The notes: a model not told the origin generated them from the sequence alone. Shown: positions 44,360 to 53,723, numbered from the stretch's first letter. The stretch: DNA of 64,000 bases from JALOAT01 sp041687015 (GCA_041687015.1 JAWLCT010000011.1:19096-83095); one strand, 5' to 3'. A program made the numbers and translations.

Positions 44360-45322
44360 TTACGGCTGGACTTCGTAGCCTTCCAGGTAACGCTCGGCAT
44401 CCAGCGCGGCCATGCAGCCGGTGGCGGCGGAGGTGATGGCCTGGCGGTACACGTGGTCGGCCACGTCGCCGGCGGCGAACACGCCCGGCACGCTGGTGGC
44501 GGTGGCGTAGCCTTCACGGCCGCCGCGCACGCGGATGTAGCCGTGATCCAGTTCCAGCTGGCCTTCGAACAGATCGGTGTTGGGCTTGTGGCCGATGGCG
44601 ATGAACACGCCGGTGACGTCGAGATCCTTGGTGGTGCTGTCGACGGTGCTCTTGATGCGCAGACCGGTCACGCCCGTGTTGTCACCCAGCACTTCATCCA
44701 CGGTGTGATTCCATTCGATAGTCACGTTGCCGTTCTTCGCCTTTTCCATGAGCTGGTCGGCCAGGATGCGCTCGGAACGGAACTGATCGCGGCGGTGCAC
44801 CACGGTGACGTGCTTGGCGATGTTGGACAGGTACAGGGCTTCTTCCACGGCGGTGTTGCCGCCGCCGATCACCGCCACGTTCTGATTGCGGTAGAAGAAG
44901 CCGTCACAGGTGGCGCAGCCGGACACGCCACGGCCCTTGAATTTTTCTTCCGAAGGCAGGCCCAGGTACATGGCGCTGGCGCCGGTGGCGATAATGAGCG
45001 CGTCGCAGGTGTAGGTACCGCTGTCGCCGGTGAGGGTGAAGGGGCGCTTGGTGAGGTCAGCGCTGTGGATGTGATCGAACAGGATTTCCGTGCTGAAGCG
45101 CTCCGCGTGCTTCTGCAGACGATCCATGAGCTCGGGACCCTGCACACCGGCGGCGTCGCCCGGCCAGTTGTCCACTTCGGTGGTGGTCATAAGCTGTCCG
45201 CCCTGCTGCAGACCCGTGACCAGCATGGGCTTGAGATTGGCGCGCGCCGCGTAAACGGCCGCGGTATAGCCTGCGGGGCCAGAACCGAGGATGAGCAGGC
45301 GGGAATGCTTGACTTGACTCAT
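44360..45322 (-). CDS. trxB: Thioredoxin-disulfide reductase
   Basis: A 320-residue NADPH-dependent flavoenzyme. FAD site LLILGSGPAGYTAAVYAARA, redox-active CATC in GVSGCATCDGFFYR, NADPH site VAVIGGGNTAVEEALYLS and the C-terminal VPGVFAAGDVADHVYRQAIT are conserved. ATG 45322 gives the canonical N-terminus; the frame is open upstream. It is divergent from ald. Confidence 0.97.
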   Translation of the reverse strand: MSQVKHSRLLILGSGPAGYTAAVYAARANLKPMLVTGLQQGGQLMTTTEVDNWPGDAAGVQGPELMDRLQKHAERFSTEILFDHIHSADLTKRPFTLTGDSGTYTCDALIIATGASAMYLGLPSEEKFKGRGVSGCATCDGFFYRNQNVAVIGGGNTAVEEALYLSNIAKHVTVVHRRDQFRSERILADQLMEKAKNGNVTIEWNHTVDEVLGDNTGVTGLRIKSTVDSTTKDLDVTGVFIAIGHKPNTDLFEGQLELDHGYIRVRGGREGYATATSVPGVFAAGDVADHVYRQAITSAATGCMAALDAERYLEGYEVQP

Positions 45323-45411
45323 GAAAGACTCCGTTTTGATTTCTGAGCACTGGACGCGGAAATTGGCCGTTATGGTAACGTAAACGCCCTCGTCCGGGTA
45401 AAGGAGAAAGC

Positions 45412-46476
45412 ATGCGCATCGGTGTTCCCAGGGAAACAAAAACCCTGGAAGGGCGCGTCGTCCTCATTCCCGCCGCCGCGGCCGAACTGGTGCGGGCCGG
45501 TCACGAGGTGTTCATCGAAGCGGGGGCAGGGGTTCCCAGCGGCTATGCGGACCAGGATTACGAGACGGTCGGCGTGCGCGTGTTGCCGGATGCAGCGAGT
45601 CTGTATGGGGCCGCGCAGATGATCATCAAGGTCAAGGAGCCGCAACCGCCGGAGCTGGCATTGTTGCGCAGCGATCACCTGTTGTTCTGCTATCTGCATC
45701 TCGCCGCCGACGTGGAACTCATGCGTGCGCTGCAACGCATCGGCCTGACGGCAGTGGCCTTCGAGACGGTGGAGGAGCCCGGACGGCGCCTGCCGCTGCT
45801 GGCGCCCATGAGCGACATCGCCGGCCGCCTGGCGGTGCAGATCGGCGCCCAGTTGCTGCACCGTCCCCACGGTGGCAAGGGGTTGTTGCTGGGCGGGCTG
45901 CCGGCGGCGGAACGCGGCCATGTGGTGATTCTGGGTGCCGGCATGGCCGGCGGCAATGCGGCCCTCGTGGCGGCGGCCCTGGGCGCACGGGTCACCATTT
46001 TCGACCACAACCGCGATCGCCTCGCGGCCATGCGCGCCCTCGGCCCCAACGTCACCGGGCTGTATCCCTACCAGGACGCCATCGATGCTGCGGTCGGCGA
46101 GGCGGACCTGCTGGTCGGCGCGGTGCTGATTCCGGGCGCCCGCGCCCCCCACCTGGTGAGTGCCGACGTGGTGCGCACCATGGCGCCGGGCAGTGTGGTG
46201 GTAGACATCTCGGTGGATCAGGGCGGCTGTATCGAAACCACCCGCCCCACCACCTATGCCGAGCCCACCTATGTGTGGGAGGGCGTGGTCCATTTCGGCG
46301 TCACCAACATGCCGGGCGCCGTGCCACGCAGCGCCTCGCAGGCCCTCTCGGCGGCGATCGTCTCCTACGCCTTGCGCCTGGCCGCGGGTGGCTGGGAGGA
46401 CCAGCCGGCCCTGGCCGCGGGGGTAAACGTACGGGCCGGCGAGGTGGTGTATCCCGCCTTGCGGTCGCTCGCCTGA
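45412..46476 (+). CDS. ald: Alanine dehydrogenase
   Basis: A 354-residue NAD-dependent enzyme that interconverts alanine with pyruvate plus ammonia. MRIGVPRETKTLEGRVVLIP, KVKEPQPPEL, LFCYLHLAADVELM, VVILGAGMAGGNAALVAAAL and DQGGCIETTRPTTYAEPTYV fit the family, though the nucleotide loop reads GAGMAGGNAA rather than the usual GGGVVGTNAA. Family length is about 360-370. Confidence 0.9.
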   Translation: MRIGVPRETKTLEGRVVLIPAAAAELVRAGHEVFIEAGAGVPSGYADQDYETVGVRVLPDAASLYGAAQMIIKVKEPQPPELALLRSDHLLFCYLHLAADVELMRALQRIGLTAVAFETVEEPGRRLPLLAPMSDIAGRLAVQIGAQLLHRPHGGKGLLLGGLPAAERGHVVILGAGMAGGNAALVAAALGARVTIFDHNRDRLAAMRALGPNVTGLYPYQDAIDAAVGEADLLVGAVLIPGARAPHLVSADVVRTMAPGSVVVDISVDQGGCIETTRPTTYAEPTYVWEGVVHFGVTNMPGAVPRSASQALSAAIVSYALRLAAGGWEDQPALAAGVNVRAGEVVYPALRSLA

Positions 46477-46527
46477 AAACGCGACAATCCAACACCTTAA
46501 CTCACGTTCTTACGGTAAAGGCTCACC

Positions 46528-48843
46528 TTGCAGGCATCCCCCAACAATCCGGACCGCCAGGGCATCGGCCATTCCCTGAGCCGCGGGCTGCGCGAAGGCG
46601 CGCTCTACCTGTTCGGGGCGGTGGCCTGCTACCTGCTGATTGCCCTGGCCACCTACCACCCCAGCGACCCGGGCTGGTCACGCAGCGGGCTGTCCCAGCA
46701 GGTGTCCAACGTGGGCGGGCGTGCCGGGGCCTGGTTTGCCGACCTGTTCCTGTACGTGTTCGGCTACATGGCTTACCTGTTCCCGATCATGGTCGCCTAC
46801 GCCGGCTGGCTGTTGTTCCGCTGGAGCGGCGCCCCGGATGCCCGGCCGCTGCACCTGGTGCTGCGTACCGTCGGGTTCGTCCTGACCCTGGCCAGCGGCG
46901 CCTCGCTGGCATTCCTGCATTTCGGTCCCGGCGCCACACCGCTGCCGCTGCACGCGGGCGGTGTGATCGGCGCCGTGGTGGGCGGCGGGCTGGCCGACAT
47001 CTTCAGCTTCGTGGGCGCCACCATCTTCCTGCTCGCCCTGTTTCTCACCGGGGTCACGCTGTTCACCGGCCTCTCCTGGCTGCGGCTCTCGGACGCCACG
47101 GGCACCGCGACCCTGCGCTTCCTGCGCTGGTTGTTCACCCGGGGCGATGCCTTGCGCGATTATTTGGCCGCCCGCCGGGCACGCGCCCAGCGCGAGGAAA
47201 AGGTGAAGGTGGTCAAGGAGAAAACCGCCAAACGGCTGCCGCCGCGCATCGAACCCGTGGTGGCCAAGCCGCCCGTCCCCGTACAGCGGGTGGAAAAGGA
47301 ACGCCAGGCCCTGCTCTTCGAGCCCACGGCTGAAGAGGGGCTGCCGCCGCTCACGCTGCTCGACGTCGCCCAACCCAGCGGCAAGCAGGTATCTCCCGAG
47401 GCCCTGCAGGCGGTATCCCGTCTGGTGGAGATGAAGTTGCAGGATTTCGGCGTGGAGGTGCAGGTGACGGAGGTGCATCCGGGCCCCGTGATCACGCGCT
47501 ATGAGTTGCAACCTGCGCCCGGCGTGAAGGTCAGCCAGATCGCCAATCTGGCCAAGGACCTGGCCCGGTCCCTTTCCGCAGTGAGCGTACGCGTGGTGGA
47601 GGTGATTCCCGGCAAGACCACGGTGGGCCTGGAAATCCCCAACGAGCACCGCGAAATCGTGCGGCTTGCCGAGAACCTGAAGTCTAAGGAATACGAGGAA
47701 TCCAAATCGCCCCTGACTCTGGCGCTGGGCAAGGACATCAGCGGCAACCCGGTGGTCGCCGACCTGGCCAAGATGCCCCATCTGCTGGTGGCGGGCACCA
47801 CCGGCTCGGGCAAGTCCGTGGCCATCAATGCCATGATCCTGAGCCTGCTCTACAACGCCACGGCGCGCGACGTGCGGCTCATCATGGTGGACCCGAAGAT
47901 GCTGGAACTCTCGGTGTACGAGGGCATCCCGCACCTGCTTGCGCCGGTGGTCACCGACATGAAGGACGCCGCCAACGCCCTGCGCTGGTGCGTGGCCGAG
48001 ATGGAGCGGCGCTACAAGCTCATGGCGGCCTTGGGCGTGCGCAACATCGCCGGTTTCAACAAGAAGGTGAAGGACGCCATCACCGCCCACCAACCGCTGA
48101 AAGACCCCACCTGGAAGCCCATCGTGCCCGATGCGCCCGAGTTGGAGGAACAGCGTCCGCTGCTGGAAACGCTGCCCTACATCGTGGTCATCGTGGACGA
48201 GCTGGCCGACATGATGATGGTGGTGGGCAAGAAGGTGGAGGAGCTCATCGCCCGCCTGGCCCAGAAGGCGCGCGCCTCGGGCATTCACTTGATACTGGCC
48301 ACCCAGCGCCCGTCGGTGGACGTGATCACCGGCCTCATCAAGGCCAACATCCCCACCCGCATCGCCTTCCAGGTGTCCTCGCGCATCGACTCGCGCACCA
48401 TCCTGGACCAGATGGGTGCCGAAGCCTTGCTCGGCCACGGCGACATGCTGTTCCTGGCGCCCGGCCATGGGGTGCCGAACCGCGTGCACGGCGCTTTCGT
48501 CAGCGACGATGAGGTGCATCGCGTTGTCGAAAACCTGAAGAAGCGTGGTGCACCCGAGTATATCGACGAGATCATCAAGGGCGTGCCCGAGGGCGGTGGT
48601 GATTTCGCGGCGGGCGGCGGTGGCGACGGGGAGGGCGGCGAGAGCGATCCGCTCTACGATCAAGCGGTGCAAATCGTACTGGAGAGCCGCCGAGCCTCGG
48701 TTTCGGGTATTCAACGACGTTTGAAAATCGGCTACAACCGGGCCGCGCGACTTGTCGAAGAGATGGAGAAGGCGGGCCTGGTGGGCCCGCTGCAGTCCAA
48801 CGGCAACCGCGAGGTGCTTGCACCCGCCCCCATACAGGATTGA
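46528..48843 (+). CDS. ftsK: DNA translocase FtsK
   Basis: A 771-residue septal DNA pump. Four N-terminal helices (about 25-190), a short charged linker, then the RecA-like motor with Walker A VAGTTGSGKSVAINAMI and Walker B YIVVIVDELADMMMV, and a C-terminal gamma winged helix (about 705-765) with IQRRLKIGYNRAARLVEEME that reads KOPS sites. The linker is short, as in non-enteric FtsK. The assigned TTG start is uncertain; no ATG gives a better N-terminus. lolA and rarA follow. Confidence 0.95.
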   Translation: MQASPNNPDRQGIGHSLSRGLREGALYLFGAVACYLLIALATYHPSDPGWSRSGLSQQVSNVGGRAGAWFADLFLYVFGYMAYLFPIMVAYAGWLLFRWSGAPDARPLHLVLRTVGFVLTLASGASLAFLHFGPGATPLPLHAGGVIGAVVGGGLADIFSFVGATIFLLALFLTGVTLFTGLSWLRLSDATGTATLRFLRWLFTRGDALRDYLAARRARAQREEKVKVVKEKTAKRLPPRIEPVVAKPPVPVQRVEKERQALLFEPTAEEGLPPLTLLDVAQPSGKQVSPEALQAVSRLVEMKLQDFGVEVQVTEVHPGPVITRYELQPAPGVKVSQIANLAKDLARSLSAVSVRVVEVIPGKTTVGLEIPNEHREIVRLAENLKSKEYEESKSPLTLALGKDISGNPVVADLAKMPHLLVAGTTGSGKSVAINAMILSLLYNATARDVRLIMVDPKMLELSVYEGIPHLLAPVVTDMKDAANALRWCVAEMERRYKLMAALGVRNIAGFNKKVKDAITAHQPLKDPTWKPIVPDAPELEEQRPLLETLPYIVVIVDELADMMMVVGKKVEELIARLAQKARASGIHLILATQRPSVDVITGLIKANIPTRIAFQVSSRIDSRTILDQMGAEALLGHGDMLFLAPGHGVPNRVHGAFVSDDEVHRVVENLKKRGAPEYIDEIIKGVPEGGGDFAAGGGGDGEGGESDPLYDQAVQIVLESRRASVSGIQRRLKIGYNRAARLVEEMEKAGLVGPLQSNGNREVLAPAPIQD

Positions 48844-48847
48844 AACC

Positions 48848-49477
48848 ATGAAACGCCTTTATGGCGCCGCGCTCGCGGCGCTGTTCGCCCTCCCCCTGGC
48901 GCCTGCCCAGGCTGCCGACGGCCAGCAGCGCATGGACCAGTTCCTCACCGGGCTCAAGACCATGCGTGCGGCCTTCACCCAGATGGTCATTGACCCGGAC
49001 GGTGCGGTGGTGGAGGAGAGTGCCGGCGAGTTGCTGGTGTCCCGTCCCGATCGTTTTCGGCTGTCGTATACCGCGCCTTACGAGCAGCTTTACGTGGCCG
49101 ACGGCAAGCGGGTGTGGATGTATGACAAGGATCTGGAGCAAGTCACGGTCAAGCGACAGGGCGAGGCGCTGGGAAGCACGCCCGCGCTGCTGCTCTCCAG
49201 CACCGAGCCGCTCACCCGCAACTTCGACGTCACCGAACTCGGCGAACGCGACGATCTGACCTGGCTGGAACTGCAGCCCCTGAACCAGGACGCCAGCTTC
49301 GAATCCGTGCGCCTGGGCCTGGAAGGCAACACCCTGCGCGCCATGGAAATGGTGGACGGCTTCGGCCAGCGGACCTTGCTCCAGTTCGAACGCATCGAAC
49401 GCAACCCGTCGCTCGCCGCCGAGGCGTTTCGTTTCACCCCGCCCAAGGGCGTGGATGTCATCGGCGAGAACGAGTGA
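48848..49477 (+). CDS. lolA: Outer membrane lipoprotein carrier protein LolA
   Basis: A 209-residue periplasmic chaperone that carries lipoproteins from LolCDE to LolB. A signal peptide (AALAALFALPLAPAQA) is followed by MDQFLTGLKTMRAAFTQMVI, GELLVSRPDRFRLSYTAPYE and VWMYDKDLEQVTVKR, all typical. It starts 4 bp after ftsK and its end overlaps rarA by 4 bp. Confidence 0.95.
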   Translation: MKRLYGAALAALFALPLAPAQAADGQQRMDQFLTGLKTMRAAFTQMVIDPDGAVVEESAGELLVSRPDRFRLSYTAPYEQLYVADGKRVWMYDKDLEQVTVKRQGEALGSTPALLLSSTEPLTRNFDVTELGERDDLTWLELQPLNQDASFESVRLGLEGNTLRAMEMVDGFGQRTLLQFERIERNPSLAAEAFRFTPPKGVDVIGENE

Positions 49478-50826
49478 GCGACGATCTCTTCACCCCCCCG
49501 GTGAGCGATGACGAGGGCAGCCTGCGGCCCTTGGCCGATCGCATGCGCCCGCGTGGCGTGGACGATTTCTTCGGCCAGGCACACCTGCTTGGTGCGGGCA
49601 AGCCGCTGCGCATTGCCCTCGAATCCGGGCACCTGCACTCCATGATCTTCTGGGGCCCGCCGGGCACCGGCAAGACGACTCTGGCGCGCATGATTGCCAA
49701 GAACGCCAACGCCCACTTCCTCACGCTTTCGGCGGTGTTGTCGGGCGTGAAGGAGATCCGTGCCGCCATTGAGGAGGCCAAGGCGGTGCGCGTGCGCGAA
49801 CACAAGGGCGCGGTGCTGTTCGTGGACGAGGTGCATCGCTTCAACAAGTCCCAGCAGGACGCCTTCCTGCCCCACGTGGAGGACGGCACCGTCACCTTCA
49901 TCGGCGCCACCACGGAAAACCCGTCCTTCGAGCTGAACAACGCCCTGCTGTCCCGGGCGCGCGTATACGTGCTCAAGAGCCTCACCCCGGACGACCTGGT
50001 CGGCATCCTGCAGCGCGCCCTGCACGACGAGGTCCGCGGCTTGGGCAAACGCCCGCTGGACATCTCCGACGAGCTGCTGCGCCGCATCGCCGAGGCCGCC
50101 GACGGCGACGCGCGGCGCTCCCTGAACCTGTTGGAGATCGCCGCCGATCTGGCCGAGCCGGTGGACGGCCGGGAAGTGGTGGACGAGCAGGTGCTGGGCG
50201 AGGTGCTGGCGGGCGGCGTGCGCCGCTTCGACAAGGGCGGCGAGGCCTTCTACGACCAGATCTCCGCCCTGCACAAATCGGTGCGCGGTTCGGCGCCCAA
50301 TGCGGCCCTGTACTGGTTCGCGCGCATGATCGACGGCGGCGTGGACCCGCTGTACGTGGCACGCCGCGTGGTGCGCATGGCCAGCGAAGACATCGGCAAC
50401 GCCGACCCGCGCGCCTTGCAACTGGCCCTCAACGCCTGGGACGTGCAGGAACGCCTGGGCTCGCCGGAAGGGGAACTGGCCATCGCCCAGGCCGTGGTGT
50501 ATCTGGCCTGTGCGCCGAAGAGCAACGCGGTTTACACGGGATACAACGCGGCTTTGGCCGACGTGAAAAAGCACGGCAGCTACGAAGTGCCCATCCACCT
50601 GCGCAACGCCCCGACCCGGCTCATGAAAGAACTGGGCTACGGCCACGCCTACCGCTACGCCCACGACGAGCCGGACGCCTACGCGGCAGGGGAACGCTAT
50701 TTCCCCGAAGAAATGCCCGAACGCGAATACTACCAACCCGTCCCGCGCGGCCTGGAGCAAAAAATCGCCGACAAGCTGGCCCATCTGCGCGAGCTGGACC
50801 GGAAAGCGAGGGGGAAGAAAGCGTGA
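49474..50826 (+). CDS. rarA: Replication-associated recombination protein A (MgsA/RarA)
   Basis: A 450-residue AAA+ clamp-loader-like ATPase acting at stalled forks. SLRPLADRMRPRGVDDFFGQ, Walker A FWGPPGTGKTTLARMI, Walker B AVLFVDEVHRFNK, sensor FIGATTENPSFELN and the C-terminal tetramer domain with YDQISALHKSVRGSAPNAAL are conserved. GTG start overlapping lolA. Confidence 0.96.
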   Translation: MSDDLFTPPVSDDEGSLRPLADRMRPRGVDDFFGQAHLLGAGKPLRIALESGHLHSMIFWGPPGTGKTTLARMIAKNANAHFLTLSAVLSGVKEIRAAIEEAKAVRVREHKGAVLFVDEVHRFNKSQQDAFLPHVEDGTVTFIGATTENPSFELNNALLSRARVYVLKSLTPDDLVGILQRALHDEVRGLGKRPLDISDELLRRIAEAADGDARRSLNLLEIAADLAEPVDGREVVDEQVLGEVLAGGVRRFDKGGEAFYDQISALHKSVRGSAPNAALYWFARMIDGGVDPLYVARRVVRMASEDIGNADPRALQLALNAWDVQERLGSPEGELAIAQAVVYLACAPKSNAVYTGYNAALADVKKHGSYEVPIHLRNAPTRLMKELGYGHAYRYAHDEPDAYAAGERYFPEEMPEREYYQPVPRGLEQKIADKLAHLRELDRKARGKKA

Positions 50827-50993
50827 ACCACGGGGGACACGGGGTAAGAAGGTCTTCGATGCGGTGTGAAAAAACACCCGTAGGAGCGGCCTCAGGCCGC
50901 GATTACCTCGGTCAGACGGCGTATCGCGGCCTGAGGCCGCTCCTACAGGAGAAGGGGATTTTCCCCGTGTTCCCCGTGGTTAATGCTTTTCCC
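50822..50993. repeat. Composite palindromic element, copy 1
   Basis: Outer arms AACCACGGGGGACACGGGG (50826-50844) and TTCCCCGTGTTCCCCGTGGT then TAATGCTTTT (50961-50990) enclose two REP units in opposite directions: GTAGGAGCGG...GCGAT (50880-50903) and ATCGCGG...TCCTACA (50923-50947). It fills the 181-bp gap between rarA and crcB. Copies 2 and 3 are at 51698 and 56240. Confidence 0.88.
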
Positions 50994-51007
50994 ATCAAGG
51001 CCGGACG

Positions 51008-51382
51008 ATGAAGCAACTGCTGCTGGTGGGATTCGGCGGGGCGCTCGGGTCGATGTTGCGGTTCGGGATGTCCATGGGGCTGCATGCCCTGGTGGGCCGC
51101 ACCTTTCCGTGGGGAACGCTGTTCGTGAACGTCACCGGGTCCTTCGTGATGGGTTTGGTCTACGTGCTGCTCATCGAGCGCGTGGCGCTGGGGCCGGAGT
51201 GGCGCGCCCTGCTGATGGTGGGGCTGCTCGGCGGCTACACTACGTTTTCCAGTTTTTCCATCGAGACCCTGAACCTCATCGAGAGCGGCGATCTGCTGCG
51301 CGCGGCCGTGAACGTGCTGGCCAGCGTGGTGCTGTGCCTGGCCGCGGTGTGGACGGGCGTGATTGTGGCGAGGCAGGTATGA
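51008..51382 (+). CDS. crcB: Fluoride exporter CrcB/FluC
   Basis: A 124-residue four-helix protein that forms a dual-topology dimer channel expelling fluoride. LLVGFGGALGSMLRFGMSM, WGTLFVNVTGSFVMGLVYV and LMVGLLGGYTTFSSFSIETL, including the Asn and Phe-box residues, are conserved. No fluoride riboswitch is visible upstream; the space is occupied by a repeat element. It overlaps the DUF190 gene by 4 bp. Confidence 0.95.
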   Translation: MKQLLLVGFGGALGSMLRFGMSMGLHALVGRTFPWGTLFVNVTGSFVMGLVYVLLIERVALGPEWRALLMVGLLGGYTTFSSFSIETLNLIESGDLLRAAVNVLASVVLCLAAVWTGVIVARQV

Positions 51383-51684
51383 ACATGCTTGATGTGACCG
51401 TGGCGCGCCTTTATCTCACGGAGGGCCACGCCCAACTGGAGGCCCTGCTCAAGCGCCTGCACCAGCTGGAGAAACTGCGCGGCGTGACCGTGTACCGCGG
51501 TATCGCCGGCATCGGCCCCTCGGGCGAACTGCACACCGCCAAACTGGTGGATCTGTCCCTGGAACTGCCCATCGTGGTGGAGTTTTTCGACACACCCGAT
51601 AAAATCGCCGCCGCCATCGACCACCTGCAACCCCTCATCAAACCCGGCCACCTGCTCACCTGGCCGGCGCAGGTGAATGTTTGA
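51379..51684 (+). CDS. DUF190 protein, PII-like
   Basis: A 101-residue protein of the DUF190 family, which has a PII-like ferredoxin fold. LDVTVARLYLTEGHAQLEAL, RGVTVYRGIAGIGPSGEL and LSLELPIVVEFFDTPDKIAA are typical. It is coupled to crcB by ATGA, a common pairing, and may bind a nucleotide and modulate the exporter. The exact role is unknown. Confidence 0.9.
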   Translation: MNMLDVTVARLYLTEGHAQLEALLKRLHQLEKLRGVTVYRGIAGIGPSGELHTAKLVDLSLELPIVVEFFDTPDKIAAAIDHLQPLIKPGHLLTWPAQVNV

Positions 51685-51697
51685 AAGGCAAAAGGCA

Positions 51698-51915
51698 AAA
51701 GCTTTAACCACGGGGACACGGGGGACGGGAAAAATCGTTATCCGTCGCTAAGAACACCTGTAGGAGNNNNNNNNNNNNNNNNNNNNNNNNNNNNNNNNNN
51801 NNNNNNNNNNNNNNNNNNNNNNNNNNNNNNNNNNNNNNNNNNNNNNNNNNNNNNNNNNNNNNNNNNAGGAGAAGGGGATTTCCCCGTGTTCCCCGTGTCC
51901 CCAGTGGTTAATGCT
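51698..51915. repeat. Composite palindromic element, copy 2, interrupted by the gap
   Basis: The left arm AAAGCTTTAACCACGGGGAC then ACGGGGGACGG leads to CGCTAAGAACACCTGTAGGA (about 51747-51765), the first bases of a REP unit, where the N run begins. After the Ns, AGGAGAAGGGGATTTCCCCG then TGTTCCCCGTGTCCCCAGTGGTTAATGC forms the right arm (51867-51915). Left-arm wording is the same as in copy 3. Confidence 0.85.
51767..51866. other. Assembly gap of 100 N
   Basis: Exactly 100 unknown bases, a conventional placeholder length, so the true gap size is unknown. It lies inside a repeat between DUF190 and serS. Confidence 0.99.
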
Positions 51916-51951
51916 TTTTTTTCTTCGACCGGATTTTTGAAAGGCGTACAA

Positions 51952-53232
51952 ATGCTCGACCCGCGTCTGTTTCGTACCGATCTCGAGGCCACCGCCGCCA
52001 AGCTGGCGCGGCGGGCTTTCGTGCTCGACACCGCCGCCATCGCCCGCCTGGAGGCGGAGCGCAAGGCGCTGCAGACGCGCACCCAGGAGTTGCAGGCGGA
52101 GCGCAATGCCAAGTCCAAGGCCATCGGCCAGGCCAAGGCCAAGGGCGAGGATGCGGCGCCTTTGATGGCGGCCGTCGCCGGACTGGGCGACACGCTCAAG
52201 GAGGCTGAGACGCGACTGGCAGCCATCCAGGAGGAACTGAACGCCATCGCCCTGGGCGTGCCCAACATCCCCCACGAGTCGGTGCCCGAGGGCAAGGACG
52301 AGAATGACAACGTGGAGGTGCGCCGCTGGGGCACGCCGGCAACGTTCGATTTCGAACCCAAGGACCACGTGGACCTGGGCAACGGCCTGGGCATGCTGGA
52401 CTTCGATACCGCCGCCAAGATTACCGGCGCGCGCTTTTCCCTCATGCAAGGCCCCCTGGCGCGCCTGCATCGCGCGCTCATCCAGTTCATGCTCGACACC
52501 CACACCAGCGAGCACGGTTACACCGAGACCTACGTGCCGTACCTGGTGAACGCCGACAGCCTGCGCGGCACCGGCCAGCTGCCCAAGTTCGAGCAGGACC
52601 TGTTCGCCCTGCGCGGCGAGCAGAACTACTACCTGATCCCCACCGCCGAGGTGCCGGTCACCAACATCGCCCGTGACACCATCATCGAGGCGGCGAAGAT
52701 GCCGGTGAAGTACGTCGCGCACACCCCCTGCTTCCGCAGCGAGGCCGGCGCCTACGGCAAGGACACCCGCGGCATGATCCGCCAGCATCAGTTCGAGAAG
52801 GTGGAGCTGGTGCAGATGGTGCGGCCCGAGGATTCCTGGCAGGCCCTGGAGGATCTCACCGGCCATGCGGAGAAGATCCTGCAAAAGCTCGGCTTGCCGT
52901 ATCGCGTGATGGCGCTGTGCGCCGGTGACATGGGCTTCTCCTCCGCCAAGACCTACGACCTGGAGGTCTGGCTGCCGGGGCAGGGCAAGTACCGCGAGAT
53001 CTCCTCCTGCTCCAATTTCGAGGACTTCCAGGCCCGCCGCATGCAGGCCCGCTGGCGCAACCCCGAGACGGGCAAGCCCGAACTCCTGCACACCCTCAAC
53101 GGTTCCGGCCTGGCCGTGGGCCGCACCCTGGTGGCCATCCTGGAAAACTACCAGCAGGCCGACGGCAGCATCCGCATTCCCGACGCGCTGCTCCCGTACA
53201 TGGGAGGGTTGACGTCACTCACCGCAGCGTGA
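51952..53232 (+). CDS. serS: Seryl-tRNA synthetase
   Basis: A 426-residue class II synthetase. MLDPRLFRTDLEATAAKLAR starts the N-terminal coiled-coil arm (about 30-105). Catalytic motifs: motif 2 PCFRSEAGAYGKDTRGMIRQ HQFEK-type segment, and motif 3 NGSGLAVGRTLVAILEN. GQLPKFEQDLFAL and LIPTAEVPVTN are also present. ATG 51952 chosen over upstream frame that runs into repeat DNA. Its promoter lies in or before the gap. Confidence 0.97.
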   Translation: MLDPRLFRTDLEATAAKLARRAFVLDTAAIARLEAERKALQTRTQELQAERNAKSKAIGQAKAKGEDAAPLMAAVAGLGDTLKEAETRLAAIQEELNAIALGVPNIPHESVPEGKDENDNVEVRRWGTPATFDFEPKDHVDLGNGLGMLDFDTAAKITGARFSLMQGPLARLHRALIQFMLDTHTSEHGYTETYVPYLVNADSLRGTGQLPKFEQDLFALRGEQNYYLIPTAEVPVTNIARDTIIEAAKMPVKYVAHTPCFRSEAGAYGKDTRGMIRQHQFEKVELVQMVRPEDSWQALEDLTGHAEKILQKLGLPYRVMALCAGDMGFSSAKTYDLEVWLPGQGKYREISSCSNFEDFQARRMQARWRNPETGKPELLHTLNGSGLAVGRTLVAILENYQQADGSIRIPDALLPYMGGLTSLTAA

Positions 53233-53247
53233 CGGAATGGAGTGGTC

Positions 53248-53562
53248 ATGGCGCTTCGAAACGTTCTGATTGCCGTTAGTCTGCTCGCCGGCCTGTCCTC
53301 CGGGCCGGCCCACGCCGGCGTGTGGAGTGACGTGAAACAAGGGGCCCGGGAGGCCAAGCAGGAAATCAAGCAAACGGCCAAGCAAGCCAAGCAGGCGATC
53401 AAGCAGCGCGCCAAGAGTGGGGCCAGCCAGTTGAAGGAGGACAGCGGCGAGGCCCGTGGACGTCTCAAGGAGGGCTGGCAGGACGTAAAGGAGGGCACCC
53501 GTGAGGCCGCATCGGACGCGGGGGAGGCGATCCGCGAAACCTGGCAGGAGATCCGCAACTGA
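53248..53562 (+). CDS. Small exported amphipathic helical protein
   Basis: A 104-residue protein with a signal peptide ending at GPAHA (about residue 23). The mature part is one long Lys/Glu/Ala/Gln-rich region with repeats such as REAKQEIKQTAKQAKQAIKQ and DVKEGTREAASDAGEAIRET, likely an extended amphipathic helix or LEA-like protein. It resembles periplasmic small stress proteins but I do not recognise a named family. It lies 15 bp after serS. Confidence 0.7.
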   Translation: MALRNVLIAVSLLAGLSSGPAHAGVWSDVKQGAREAKQEIKQTAKQAKQAIKQRAKSGASQLKEDSGEARGRLKEGWQDVKEGTREAASDAGEAIRETWQEIRN

Positions 53563-53723
53563 CCGGTTGATACCCTCGTCGAGGCCGGGCGCGACCGTGA
53601 AAGCAGCGGGTTCGCCCCACCCGATCGCCCCGAATATTAACCATTCCTAATGAGATATAACCAAATACCGCCCTGGGGGATACACTTCCGGGCAATGTCG
53701 GCTCTTAGGCCCTGAGATTTTCC

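Noticed and set aside
46678..48849. A long open frame on the minus strand opposite ftsK (about 720 codons), and similar long frames opposite clpA, treZ and the PRTase-like/kinase-like gene
   Set aside because: They are mirror frames produced by high GC and codon bias; they show no domains and have His/Gln-rich or Arg-rich composition, while the opposite strand has clear family motifs.
50827..51007. Fluoride riboswitch before crcB
   Set aside because: The upstream region is wholly occupied by the composite palindrome; no fluoride aptamer consensus was visible.
51738..53091. Open frames running through the N stretch and across serS on the minus strand
   Set aside because: They depend on undetermined bases and antisense codons of serS.
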